A stretch of 64,000 nt of DNA from Lewinellaceae bacterium (GTDB taxonomy: Bacteria; Bacteroidota; Bacteroidia; Chitinophagales; Saprospiraceae): assembly GCA_020636105.1 (NCBI GenBank), contig JACJYL010000002.1:124001-188000 (forward strand), in the 5' to 3' direction. The notes beneath the pieces were generated by a model. The model was not told where the DNA came from, made no database searches, and saw only the letters and a program-made list of their open reading frames with translations. The position numbers were made by a program, and so were the translations under genes. This document shows, piece by piece, positions 17,102 to 25,255 of the stretch. The number at the start of each line of letters is the position of its first letter. Position 1 is the first letter of the stretch.

Positions 17102-17988
17102 TTTGTTTGCAATAAGTTGTCCAGCAAAGAAATAGCTGCCATTCCGGGAATATGAGCATACTTCAGATAGTGTAAAGTAGTGGTGATATGCTCATGTCCC
17201 AGCAGGCGTTGAAGCTGTGGCAACGTACCACTGAGGTTGAGATAATGCACCGCAAAAGTGTGGCGCAGGGTATGCGGATGAATGCGTTTTTTTAGCCCGC
17301 TGCGACGTACCGCTTCTTTGACAATGAATTGCACACCGCGAATCCTAAGTGGGGTGCCGGGTTCCTTAATACTTTCAATGATTGTGTTTGTGGGAACACT
17401 ACCTCGAACGATGCAGTATTGACGCAAGGTATTCCGCAACTGATCACCATAAGGAACAGTCCTGGTTTTGCGACCTTTACTATTACGGATGGTGATGATA
17501 CGCAGGTTTTTGTCGAAGTCGCTTACGCGAAGCCTGACCAGCTCCCGGGTACGAATACCGGTCTCGTAGATAAGTTGAAGGACCAGTAGTTGGCGCATAT
17601 CGCGGCAGGCTCCAAAAAGTCGCTCCACTTCCTGAAAAGTCAGGACCTCGGTAAAATACTTTTGGAGGCGCGGGTTGGGAATTTTCACTACCAGGTCCAG
17701 TCGGCGAATGACTTCCCGGCAATAATACTTGACACCGCATACGCGAAGATTGACAGAAGAAGAACTGAGTTGTTGGTGATCGCGGGCAAAAACGAGGTAG
17801 GCTTTAATCTCATCGGCAGAGCAGTCTTCTGGTCGTTTGTCCAGGTGCAGCATTAAATCACGAAGACCACGAAGGTAATTTTGTCGGGTAGCCCAGGCAT
17901 TATTGGCAAGAGCCATATGGTTATCCATGCGCTGGAGCGCGTCATCAAATTCAGTTACGCCCGTGGGCTTCCAGGTTTTTTTTAACAA
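17098..17988 (-). CDS. tyrosine recombinase of IS91-like element (copy 3)
   Basis: The protein is identical to the other two copies and overlaps the transposase start by 4 bases. Confidence 0.9.
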   Translation of the reverse strand: MLKKTWKPTGVTEFDDALQRMDNHMALANNAWATRQNYLRGLRDLMLHLDKRPEDCSADEIKAYLVFARDHQQLSSSSVNLRVCGVKYYCREVIRRLDLVVKIPNPRLQKYFTEVLTFQEVERLFGACRDMRQLLVLQLIYETGIRTRELVRLRVSDFDKNLRIITIRNSKGRKTRTVPYGDQLRNTLRQYCIVRGSVPTNTIIESIKEPGTPLRIRGVQFIVKEAVRRSGLKKRIHPHTLRHTFAVHYLNLSGTLPQLQRLLGHEHITTTLHYLKYAHIPGMAAISLLDNLLQTK

Positions 17989-18365
17989 TCATAATTGATT
18001 ACTTTAGTGAAACAATGAAAAGAAAATAGTAATTTAATCGGTGCAAAGCAAGTGGGGAGGGATTAGTTGCTCCGTAGGAGCTTTGTTCAACAATGTATAT
18101 GCGATAATGCTCCCTAGGCGGTCGCACTACGCATATACTGACCGTTGGCACCAATAACTAATTATACAACCTACTTCTTTCCAATTATCTTGGTTGAAGA
18201 AATAGACAGCATTTATGCTGAGAGAAGAAGAATTTTGCTAACCAAATCATACCATCTTTCTTTTATGCCATTCAAAAATAACTACTTTATGAACCGAATA
18301 ACTCAACTATTTATATTTCTAGTACTTGGTTTCTTGTTCATCCCCACCGGGATGCAGGCACAGCC

Positions 18366-19789
18366 CTTATCCTGTCCCATAAATCATGGCGGTTTAGTTT
18401 TCAGCATATAACCTAATTTCATGGCTCGTAGTAATTTTAAACTTTGCCATAATAATTTTTCTCCAGGCAAAGGTTGAACTTTTGATTTTGCAAAACCTGA
18501 TAAAGAACCTAAGGCTAAAATAAAATCTGTTACTGTTTTTATTTTTACTCCAGTATATTGTTTCAAAATTTCAATTTCAATTGTATCAAAGACCTCTGCT
18601 GCTATTGCATTGGGCTTAGCTTTCCCTATATATGCTAACCACAATAGCTGCCAGGCGACTAAAGAACAAACTTCTAAAGCATGTTTTAACCTAATGAAAA
18701 CATCAAATTGCAAACGCTCCACTTTTAACCCTGATTTGAGTACTAAATGAAACCGTTCGATAGGCCAGCGTAAAACATAAAAATGTAATACTTCATATGC
18801 CTCATCAAAATTATTTACTTCTAAAGTCGTCAATAAATACCATTCAACAGGTGATTTTATTCCTTCCTTTTCTATTTCTTTAACATGGACTAATGTTAAG
18901 GAATGGGTTTTACCTTTTTTATGATAAGCAGGGGGATATTCTATTTTTGCTACTCGAAGGGATAACTGCGCCTTCCTTTTTTTTCTGTTTTTTTGACGAG
19001 GAATGGTTACTTCTAGCTTCCCTAATTCTTCTACCAATTCTGGGATTTTTGATACTTTAGTTTTATTTCCCTTATAAAAAATATTGCGATTAAGGTGTTG
19101 TGCTCGAATTAAAAGTTCAATCGACTGTTTTCGTGACCATGAAAAATGTTCATAAAAATCAGCCTCCCTGTCTCCAACTACAATTACCTGGCCGTGATAG
19201 TCCTCAAACCATTCATTAACCCAGTTTTTTGTTCGAATCCATTTGAAACTTTCCTTTTCTTGTATTGAATAGTTATGGTTTTTCTTCTTTCTCCCTGAAG
19301 CTCTAGGAGCCCAAATATATTGACCAATCAATCCTAATGGCTCTGCTTCTGTAGTCAGAACCATCGCAGAATGAATATTTAGCCCTTTTGTATTTTTTCC
19401 ACCAAGACCACCAAGACCTTTAGTGCTTTTGTGGCTACTATAATTCAAATCAGCTGTATCCTCAATTACTAAAATCCGGTTGTGATTTTTACACCGCTCT
19501 AGCGTTTTGTGCCGATGCCCAAGTTGAATATCAATTGATTCTTCTTTTGAAAAAAGACGATGTGCTGATTTTCTCACGACTTCTCCACATGCAGATGAAA
19601 AAGAATGTTCTGGCTTCTCTTGCAAAGAATGGCACATCTTTACCAAGTTTGATCGAAAACGTTCATCAGGTAATTTTGAATACTCGAGTTCTTCGCTCCA
19701 AAATTCTAAACTAGCCGTATTTTTATGCATAATAAACACTTGTATTTGACATAAAAATAAACTTTTTTAAATTTATGGGACAGGATAAG
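18366..19789 (-). mobile_element. IS4-family (Tn5/IS50-like) element, about 1,424 bp
   Basis: The target duplication GGCACAGCC (18357-18365 and 19790-19798) is perfect, and the terminal inverted repeats CTTATCCTGTCCCATAA are matched at both ends. It carries one transposase gene and interrupts the GH16 gene immediately after its signal-peptide codons. Confidence 0.92.
18384..19739 (-). CDS. IS4-family transposase (IS50-like)
   Basis: This 451-residue DDE transposase has VIEDTADLNYSSH (first Asp region), VGDREADFYEH (second Asp) and the YREK signature in YVLRWPIERFHLVLKSG (Tyr, Arg, Glu, Lys). A C-terminal helical domain resembles the Tn5 dimerisation region. An N-terminal Tn5-type DNA-binding segment precedes it. 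The start is the ATG at 19739; a second Met three codons later is an alternative. The gene fills the element with about 50 bp to the right end and 18 bp to the left. Confidence 0.9.
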   Translation of the reverse strand: MFIMHKNTASLEFWSEELEYSKLPDERFRSNLVKMCHSLQEKPEHSFSSACGEVVRKSAHRLFSKEESIDIQLGHRHKTLERCKNHNRILVIEDTADLNYSSHKSTKGLGGLGGKNTKGLNIHSAMVLTTEAEPLGLIGQYIWAPRASGRKKKNHNYSIQEKESFKWIRTKNWVNEWFEDYHGQVIVVGDREADFYEHFSWSRKQSIELLIRAQHLNRNIFYKGNKTKVSKIPELVEELGKLEVTIPRQKNRKKRKAQLSLRVAKIEYPPAYHKKGKTHSLTLVHVKEIEKEGIKSPVEWYLLTTLEVNNFDEAYEVLHFYVLRWPIERFHLVLKSGLKVERLQFDVFIRLKHALEVCSLVAWQLLWLAYIGKAKPNAIAAEVFDTIEIEILKQYTGVKIKTVTDFILALGSLSGFAKSKVQPLPGEKLLWQSLKLLRAMKLGYMLKTKPP

Positions 19790-22008
19790 GGCACAGCCTT
19801 GTATGGAACTGATCTGGTCCGATGAATTTGACGGCATGGCCCTGGACACCACCCGGTGGAGTCAGCAAATCGGAAACGGCTGTCCGGAACTCTGTGGTTG
19901 GGGGAATAATGAACAGCAGTACTATACAGACGCTCCCGAAAATATCAAGGTAGAAAATGGCCTGCTGGTCATTACCGGACGGGAGGATAGCGTGGGAGGA
20001 GAGGACTATTCTTCCGCCAGAATCAAAAGCCAGGGAAAAGCCGACTTCCGGTACGGCCGCTTTGAAGCCCGAATGAGGTTTCCCACGACACAGGGGGTTT
20101 GGCCCGCCTTCTGGATGCTCCCGACGGAATCCGTCTACGGCGTATGGCCCGGAAGCGGGGAAATAGATATCGCAGAGATGATTGGGAGCAATCCTGGTCA
20201 GGCCGTCGGAACCGTACACACCGGCATGCCTTATGACTACAATTCCGGGTATTATGATTTGCCTCCGGGCGAAACCTTCGCCGACGACTTTCACGTGTTT
20301 GCCATGGAATGGGAACCCGATTCCATCACCTGGTTTGTGGATGGCATCCAATACCATCAATTGACTGCGGATGATATTGGCCCCTGGGAACCTTTCCAAG
20401 AAGACTTTTATCTCATCTTGAATCTGGCCTTGGGGGGGAATTGGCCAGGAGATGTGGACGCCACCACCGTACTGCCTCAGACCCTGGAGGTGGATTACGT
20501 ACGGGTGTATAACCGGCCGGATAGACTCCCTATAAGGGGTGTTCAACCCGTGGTGGAGGCGGTTGGCCTTCAATACCGCACCTTTGACATTGCTGGAGCC
20601 AATTATATCTGGACGGTCCCTCCTGATGCTGAGATTACCTCCGGACAGGGCACCCATGAAATTACAGTGGACTGGGGCTGTACCCCCGGAAATATTTCCC
20701 TCGAATTACAAACCGCTTGCGATACTGCGACCCTTTCCTACGATGTGCCCAGCTTTGCGCTTCCGACCCTCTCTGGTCCGGGCACCGTCACAGGAAATCA
20801 AGCCGGCATCACCTATAGCCTTTCACAGGCAAGCTCGGGCTCCTTGACATGGGAAGTGCCGAATGGGGCCAGTATTGTCTCGGGACAAGGCACCAACCAA
20901 ATTGAAGTGGACTGGGGATGTGAATACGGTGATGTGATCGTCACTTACGCCGGCTCCTGCGGCTCCTCTTTTAGTGATACCCTGTCGGTAGCTATCCAAA
21001 CATATACCATTAGCGGTCAGCCATCCATACCCCCCAATACTACAAACCGCACCTATTCCATTGGTGAGGTACCTAATGCCACCTATATCTGGTCTGTTCC
21101 CTCCGATGTTAGTATCATTTCAGGACAAGGTACCTCTACCATAGAGGTCGACTTCGGAACTATGGACGGGGTCATCAGCGTAATAGTTGAGACGACTTGC
21201 GGGACGAACAGCTACGATTTCCCTTTTGCGGTTGAAGCATCTTTTCTGTATGCAGATTTTGATGTCGTGGATTTGGAATTCATACCCTATGAAGGTGTAG
21301 TATTCGAAGAGGTCGACAACCCTTCACCTTCCGGGATCAATACGAGCAATCGCGTAGGCCGTGTAAACAAAACGTTTGGATCCGCCCCGTTTGCGGGAAT
21401 TGAAGCAGATGTGTATGAAATAGCCTTTGACCTCAGACCCGTTATGAGTCAAAAAGTATTTTCCAGTGCAACCGGCGTGGTTCGATTCATGCTGGACGAC
21501 GAGACAACGGGAATGGAAAGAATCAAGGTAGAGCTAGACTACGGCCCCAACGATGTCAATCAATGGGTCCAACTCGTCTATGACTTCACAGGAATACCCT
21601 CCGAAGTCTATGACCAACTAAGATTGACTTATAATCACGGGAGTACAACCACAGAATTCTGGTACTTTGATGATGTGATGGGGCACACTGAGGCGATTTT
21701 AAGCACCAGTTTGGTCGAATCAATCACAAAGACGATAAAGGTCTATCCCAACCCCTCCTCAGATCTGTTTTTTGTGGATACAAAAGACATTTTCCCAGTG
21801 GGCAGCAACTACGATCTCGAGATTCTGGATACACAGGGAAGACTTGTATTAAGGCAACAAGATATTGCTCAGGGGCAACCGGTAGCCTTTGATCTCGGTG
21901 CACAACCAACAGGCATGTACTTCCTGCACTTGAGCGGTCAATCACTGCACTATGTCAAGGCCATCGTGAAAAAGGAATAATCGGATTCACCATCTGAGGG
22001 CACCCTCT

Positions 22009-22362
22009 TATGGGAGCTGGGATTACAGTGGTTCCTTTTATTGGAAGAAAATTGACGTTACTTACAATTTTGAAATTGAAAATAGAATTTTAAAAAGGAA
22101 TATTAAGAACAAACAATCAATGGAAGATTCTACTTATAGTGAAATTGACCAATTCACAGTGGAGTTAGGACTATTAAGGTTTCAAAGAACGGATGGTCAA
22201 ATTTCAGGCTTTAAGTTTGACTCTGATAGGCTGAAAAATTTAACGTTCCGAAAAATAACTGGTGCCAACAATGTGGATAATGTCCAGTGCCTCCACAAGG
22301 TCGGCACCCTCATATCCACCCACGTTATGTATAAGGCCGGGTTAAGTCTAACATTGTCGTAA
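22009..22362 (+). pseudogene. remnant of a serine-hydrolase-like gene (3' end)
   Basis: An open frame without a plausible start contains GLLRFQRTDGQISGFKFD and LTFRKI. This resembles the C-terminal strands (FxRDxxGxVxGF ... FxK) found in DUF3471-type tails of beta-lactamase-like serine hydrolases. The 5' part is missing and GH16-associated DNA of different composition abuts it. The frame runs through R'' GGTGCCAAC into the next cassette. I read it as what is left of the original cassette 13 gene. Confidence 0.45.
22261..22332 (+). repeat. attC-like site S13 (short type)
   Basis: R'' is GGTGCCAAC (22261-22269), complement of the cassette 13 start at 18144, and R' is GTTATGTAT (22324-22332). 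It has a short body with GTGGATA ... TATCCAC and GTGCC ... GGCAC pairings. The same body recurs at S17. Confidence 0.75.
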
Positions 22363-22821
22363 TTGAGGATTATTAATTTTCTGGAAGGACGTCAAAAATG
22401 CGCTTACAAAAAATAGCATGTTCCACCCAGGTAGAAAAAATAGAGTTAGAATTAGAATTACGTCAAAAGATAAAAGATCAGAATTTGGACAAAATTATGT
22501 GGAATAAAACGATTTCCAAATTAACCGAATCCAAAAAAGAATCGAGCAGAAATTGAGAAGAATTAGATTTCCAAAATTAGGAATGAAATAGAAATTAGAA
22601 AAGCGCATTTTGACTTTTTCTAAACGGGACAGAAACCGACTTTTGGAATAAAAAATTACAGATGCAGGTAGAAGATTGCTCTGAATCACGGCCCAAATAC
22701 ATAACACTGGCTATAGGTAATAGCTGCTGAAATTGAAAAGGCAAAGACATTAACTTTAAGCAACGGAATTGTTTACGGGAAGGAAGCTACCATTTGGCCG
22801 CTACTACCCATAGCCCGGACC
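22324..22821 (+). repeat. cassette type II, copy 3 (498 bp)
   Basis: It is near-identical to 8054-8552, with a few substitutions, 14 kb away from the other copies. R'' is ATACATAAC at 22697-22705. Confidence 0.75.
22398..22556 (+). CDS. possible 52-aa helical peptide in cassette type II (copy 3)
   Basis: Same frame as at 8128-8286 with one change (Phe to Ile near residue 33). The frame is kept open. Confidence 0.3.
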   Translation: MRLQKIACSTQVEKIELELELRQKIKDQNLDKIMWNKTISKLTESKKESSRN

Positions 22822-22831
22822 GTTACCAGCC
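22697..22831 (+). repeat. attC-like site S14
   Basis: R'' is ATACATAAC (22697-22705) and R' is GTTACCAGCC (22822-22831). The body is of the S7 family. Confidence 0.75.
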
Positions 22832-22837
22832 ATTGAA

Positions 22838-23698
22838 ATGAAGAGCAGATTCAAAATATTGACACTTTTATTTCTATTTGTAATTGGTTGTAATTCCAAG
22901 CAGAATAACAATACCTCTGTCATTGAGAAAACTGACGACGATTCTGTGACTTTTGAAAAATTAACTAAGAATAACAATTCTGCAATTGACTCTAACATTA
23001 GTAAAGTTCTTGACTCTCTGAAAATTGATACCGAAATTAAAAGTGCCAAATATTTTATTTACGCTTGTGAGCATTTATTTGACTTTAACTCATTGCAATT
23101 TGAATTCAACAATTTATCAACAGGATTTTTAAAGGACAACATAAAAATCAAATCTTATAATAGTGATTTTCTAATTACAATAAATTATGAACAATGGTCA
23201 ACTAATGGAAATTCAATCAAACTATTTCTTTATAACAATAATTTAAAGGAATTAGGGAATGGAGAATTAATGGGTTGTCACTATCATAATGATGTAATAA
23301 AAATTTATGATTGGAACAATGATTCAATTGATGAGATTCAATATAGAATAGATTGGCCGACACAGTCAGTAGCATACATTGAGCATATTGAAGAAATTTA
23401 TAGATTTACTGAATCATTTGATTTTGAGAATATATTTTGCATTTCTTTGGAAACAAGAGATTGTAGTCCCACGAGAGAAGAAAAAGGTGAAGTTGTAGAA
23501 AGGCACTATAAATTTATGAATCAGAAAGAGATAAAAGTAACAGAACTCGTTTTCTCCTTTGACTGTGAAAACTTTGAATGGCACGATAGAATTAATAAGA
23601 AGAAAAAAGTAAATTCCAATGAATATTTAATGAAATGGAATGAGAATAAAAAAACATTTGAAAAACAACAGGCTGGTAACAAAGGCTATACCCAATAA
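22838..23698 (+). CDS. lipoprotein, hypothetical (cassette 15)
   Basis: This 286-residue protein begins with a lipoprotein signal: MKSRFKI, a hydrophobic stretch and the lipobox FVIGC, with Cys at about 18. The mature part is Asn/Asp-rich with beta-strand character (FITINYEQW-like segments, DWNNDSIDEIQYRID), reminiscent of calcium-binding or VCBS-like strands, but I assign no family. It is probably anchored in the outer or inner membrane. The last codons (GNKGYTQ) read into attC-like site S15, so the C-terminus is encoded by R'' and the arm. It is the only gene of the cassette. Confidence 0.72.
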   Translation: MKSRFKILTLLFLFVIGCNSKQNNNTSVIEKTDDDSVTFEKLTKNNNSAIDSNISKVLDSLKIDTEIKSAKYFIYACEHLFDFNSLQFEFNNLSTGFLKDNIKIKSYNSDFLITINYEQWSTNGNSIKLFLYNNNLKELGNGELMGCHYHNDVIKIYDWNNDSIDEIQYRIDWPTQSVAYIEHIEEIYRFTESFDFENIFCISLETRDCSPTREEKGEVVERHYKFMNQKEIKVTELVFSFDCENFEWHDRINKKKKVNSNEYLMKWNENKKTFEKQQAGNKGYTQ

Positions 23699-23807
23699 GG
23701 GTTTTAGTAGTAAACTGAAATTAAGCGCAAGTAATGAACATTAGTAATAAATTGAAACGGAAGCGCTTCGTAATCCCTTACTGGGCATAGCCAAACCGTT
23801 AGCAAAC
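23671..23807 (+). repeat. attC-like site S15
   Basis: R'' is GGCTGGTAAC (23671-23680) and R' is GTTAGCAAAC (23798-23807). The arms are GGCTATACCCAATAAGGG (23684-23701) and CCCTTACTGGGCATAGCC (23775-23792), mismatched only at positions 7 and 12. Confidence 0.8.
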
Positions 23808-23886
23808 ATTATAAAAAATTACTCATTAAACTGTAACATTTTACTTCGTCTTGTATCTAAAGGATATAAACACAAAAAACAAGAAA

Positions 23887-24090
23887 ATGTGCACTAAAAG
23901 AAAATCAAAATGGTTTCCATTAATTTCAATAGGACTATTAATGGTGGTACTTCCAAATTTCATTGAGCGGATAAGTTCTTTGCATATTACGGATTTCTAT
24001 AAAAACATATTGATGATAAGCGGAATAATTGTTGAACTTATTGGCGTAATATTAATGAGTAAAGAAAAAAGACAAGCTAAACATCAATAA
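23887..24090 (+). CDS. small membrane protein (cassette 16)
   Basis: This 67-residue protein has two membrane helices (about 10-26 and 38-56) and a basic C-terminus. The ATG at 23887 is preferred to an upstream TTG at 23851 because it starts with a short basic stretch directly before the first helix. The family is not recognised. It is first of three same-strand genes in the cassette; 33 bp separate it from the sigma factor gene, so it may be co-transcribed and linked to the same envelope signal. Confidence 0.6.
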   Translation: MCTKRKSKWFPLISIGLLMVVLPNFIERISSLHITDFYKNILMISGIIVELIGVILMSKEKRQAKHQ

Positions 24091-24123
24091 ATAGTTTTAG
24101 CAGTATTTTATTAAAACTACGTT

Positions 24124-24600
24124 ATGGATTTTGACGAAATATATAAAAGCTATTCATCAAAAATATTTCGTATTTGTCTAGGATTTTTTAATGACTTTGA
24201 ATTAGCAAAAGACATAACACAAGAAACATTCATTGCAGTTTGGGTGAATTTGAAAAAATTTGAAAACCGCTCTTCCATTGGAACTTGGATTTATAGAATA
24301 GCTACTAATAAATGTCTACGTCAAATTCAAAAAGAAAATTCTCATCCAACTGTAGAACTTCCTGCAAATTTAAAGAATATAGCACCAAGTTTTGAAGAAG
24401 ATGAAAAACTATCAAGATTACACCAATACATTTCTGAACTTCCAGAATTGGAAAGAATAATTATCACGTTATCATTAGAAGACGTTCCGCAAGAAAAAAT
24501 TGCAGAAATTATTGGGATTTCACACGCTAATATTCGAGTGAAATTTCATAGAATTAAAGCAAAACTCACAAAAAAATTCAAAGAGAATGGACAATTTTGA
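24124..24600 (+). CDS. ECF-type RNA polymerase sigma-70 factor
   Basis: This 158-residue protein has region 2 (about 5-70: YSSKIFRICLGFFNDFELAKDITQETFIAVW with the -10-binding helix and TWIYRIATNKC) and region 4 (about 103-152: LPELERIIITLSLEDVPQEKIAEIIGI with a helix-turn-helix). It would direct RNA polymerase to a specific set of promoters. The downstream gene overlaps it by 14 bp and encodes a membrane protein with a cytoplasmic N-terminus, the usual sigma/anti-sigma arrangement. Unusually, the pair sits inside an integron-like cassette. Confidence 0.9.
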   Translation: MDFDEIYKSYSSKIFRICLGFFNDFELAKDITQETFIAVWVNLKKFENRSSIGTWIYRIATNKCLRQIQKENSHPTVELPANLKNIAPSFEEDEKLSRLHQYISELPELERIIITLSLEDVPQEKIAEIIGISHANIRVKFHRIKAKLTKKFKENGQF

Positions 24601-25180
24601 AGACATTAAACAACTTTGGAATTCCAAAAACACTTTGGATATTCCTAATTTAGAACATATACAAAATGTTGTAAAAAAATACCAACGCAAGAGAAAACGT
24701 AATGCTTTTTTAGTAACTTCTTTATTTGTTTTATGTGGTATAGCTTTTATTTTGATTATTATTCTTCACAAGCCATTACATTGGTCAACCAGTTTAGGAG
24801 AAATTCTAATTGCAATAGGATTTTTATCAGGATTAGTTCTGAAGTTAAAATCATTAAAAAATATTTCAAAAAACGAATTGAAATCTAATAGCGATTTCCT
24901 TAAAGATTTAATCAAAGACTTCAATAAAAAAAAATCAAAAGCAAATTGGCATTTAATATTTTCAGTTCTTTTGTTAGCAATTGGATATGGATTTTTCATC
25001 TATGAAGAGATTAAGGATAACCAACTTGAATTAATTTTAAGTTACCTTGGAATTACACTTTTTGCAGTTGGAATGTATTTTATTTTCAGACCTTTTATGA
25101 AAAGAAAATCAAAAAAGAAAATTCAAATAATAATTGATGAAATAGAAAAAACGTTTGCTAACAATGTATATAAAAAATAG
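24587..25180 (+). CDS. membrane protein, probable anti-sigma partner
   Basis: This 197-residue protein has a cytoplasmic N-terminal stretch (about 1-37, containing IKQLWNSK) and four membrane helices (about 40-60, 66-86, 122-140, 147-168). It lacks the zinc anti-sigma HxxxCxxC motif, so the anti-sigma role is inferred from the 14-bp overlap with the sigma gene. Its last codons (NNVYKK) extend past R'' GTTTGCTAAC (25153-25162) into attC-like site S16, as in the upstream cassette. Confidence 0.6.
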   Translation: MDNFEDIKQLWNSKNTLDIPNLEHIQNVVKKYQRKRKRNAFLVTSLFVLCGIAFILIIILHKPLHWSTSLGEILIAIGFLSGLVLKLKSLKNISKNELKSNSDFLKDLIKDFNKKKSKANWHLIFSVLLLAIGYGFFIYEEIKDNQLELILSYLGITLFAVGMYFIFRPFMKRKSKKKIQIIIDEIEKTFANNVYKK

Positions 25181-25255
25181 GCGAAACAGTAATAAATTCA
25201 AAGACAGTATCCTATTAAGTGTGTAAATAAAAAATAGAGGGCTTCGCCCGAATTT

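Larger units (their letters stand above)
15604..18091 (-). mobile_element. IS91-like element, copy 3 (about 2,488 bp)
   Basis: Same structure as copies 1 and 2, inserted at the same base of R'' (ACACACAA^C) and in the same orientation. Its left end supplies the stop codon now used by the upstream methyltransferase remnant. Confidence 0.9.
15596..18152 (+). repeat. attC-like site S12, split by IS91-like copy 3
   Basis: R'' ACACACAA (15596-15603) plus the C at 18091 gives ACACACAAC, the complement of the cassette start GTTGTGTGT. The right part has arms GTATATGCG ... CGCATATAC and ends CCGTTGGCACC, with R' at 18144-18152. Confidence 0.75.
18289..21980 (+). pseudogene. secreted GH16 beta-glucanase with T9SS sorting domain, split by IS4-family element
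   Basis: Removing the IS and one 9-bp duplication joins 18289-18365 to 19799-21980 in frame (Gln-Pro-Cys-Met-Glu), restoring about 752 residues. The order is: signal peptide (1-24); GH16 domain (about 28-270) with the catalytic motif GEIDIAEM (E-x-D-x-x-E) and WPAFWM; three Ig/PKD-like repeats each with an ISGQGT-type motif; a beta-sandwich region; and a T9SS type A sorting domain (VYPNPSSDLF ... KAIVKKE). Family members cleave beta-1,3 or beta-1,3/1,4-glucans such as laminarin outside the cell. As it stands the second part lacks a signal peptide, so export is lost. The GC content is clearly higher than in neighbouring cassettes. Confidence 0.88.

Noticed and set aside
19773..20657. 294-codon minus-strand frame opposite the GH16 gene
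   Set aside because: It is antisense to a clear GH16 domain in GC-richer DNA and crosses the IS end; it is a shadow frame.
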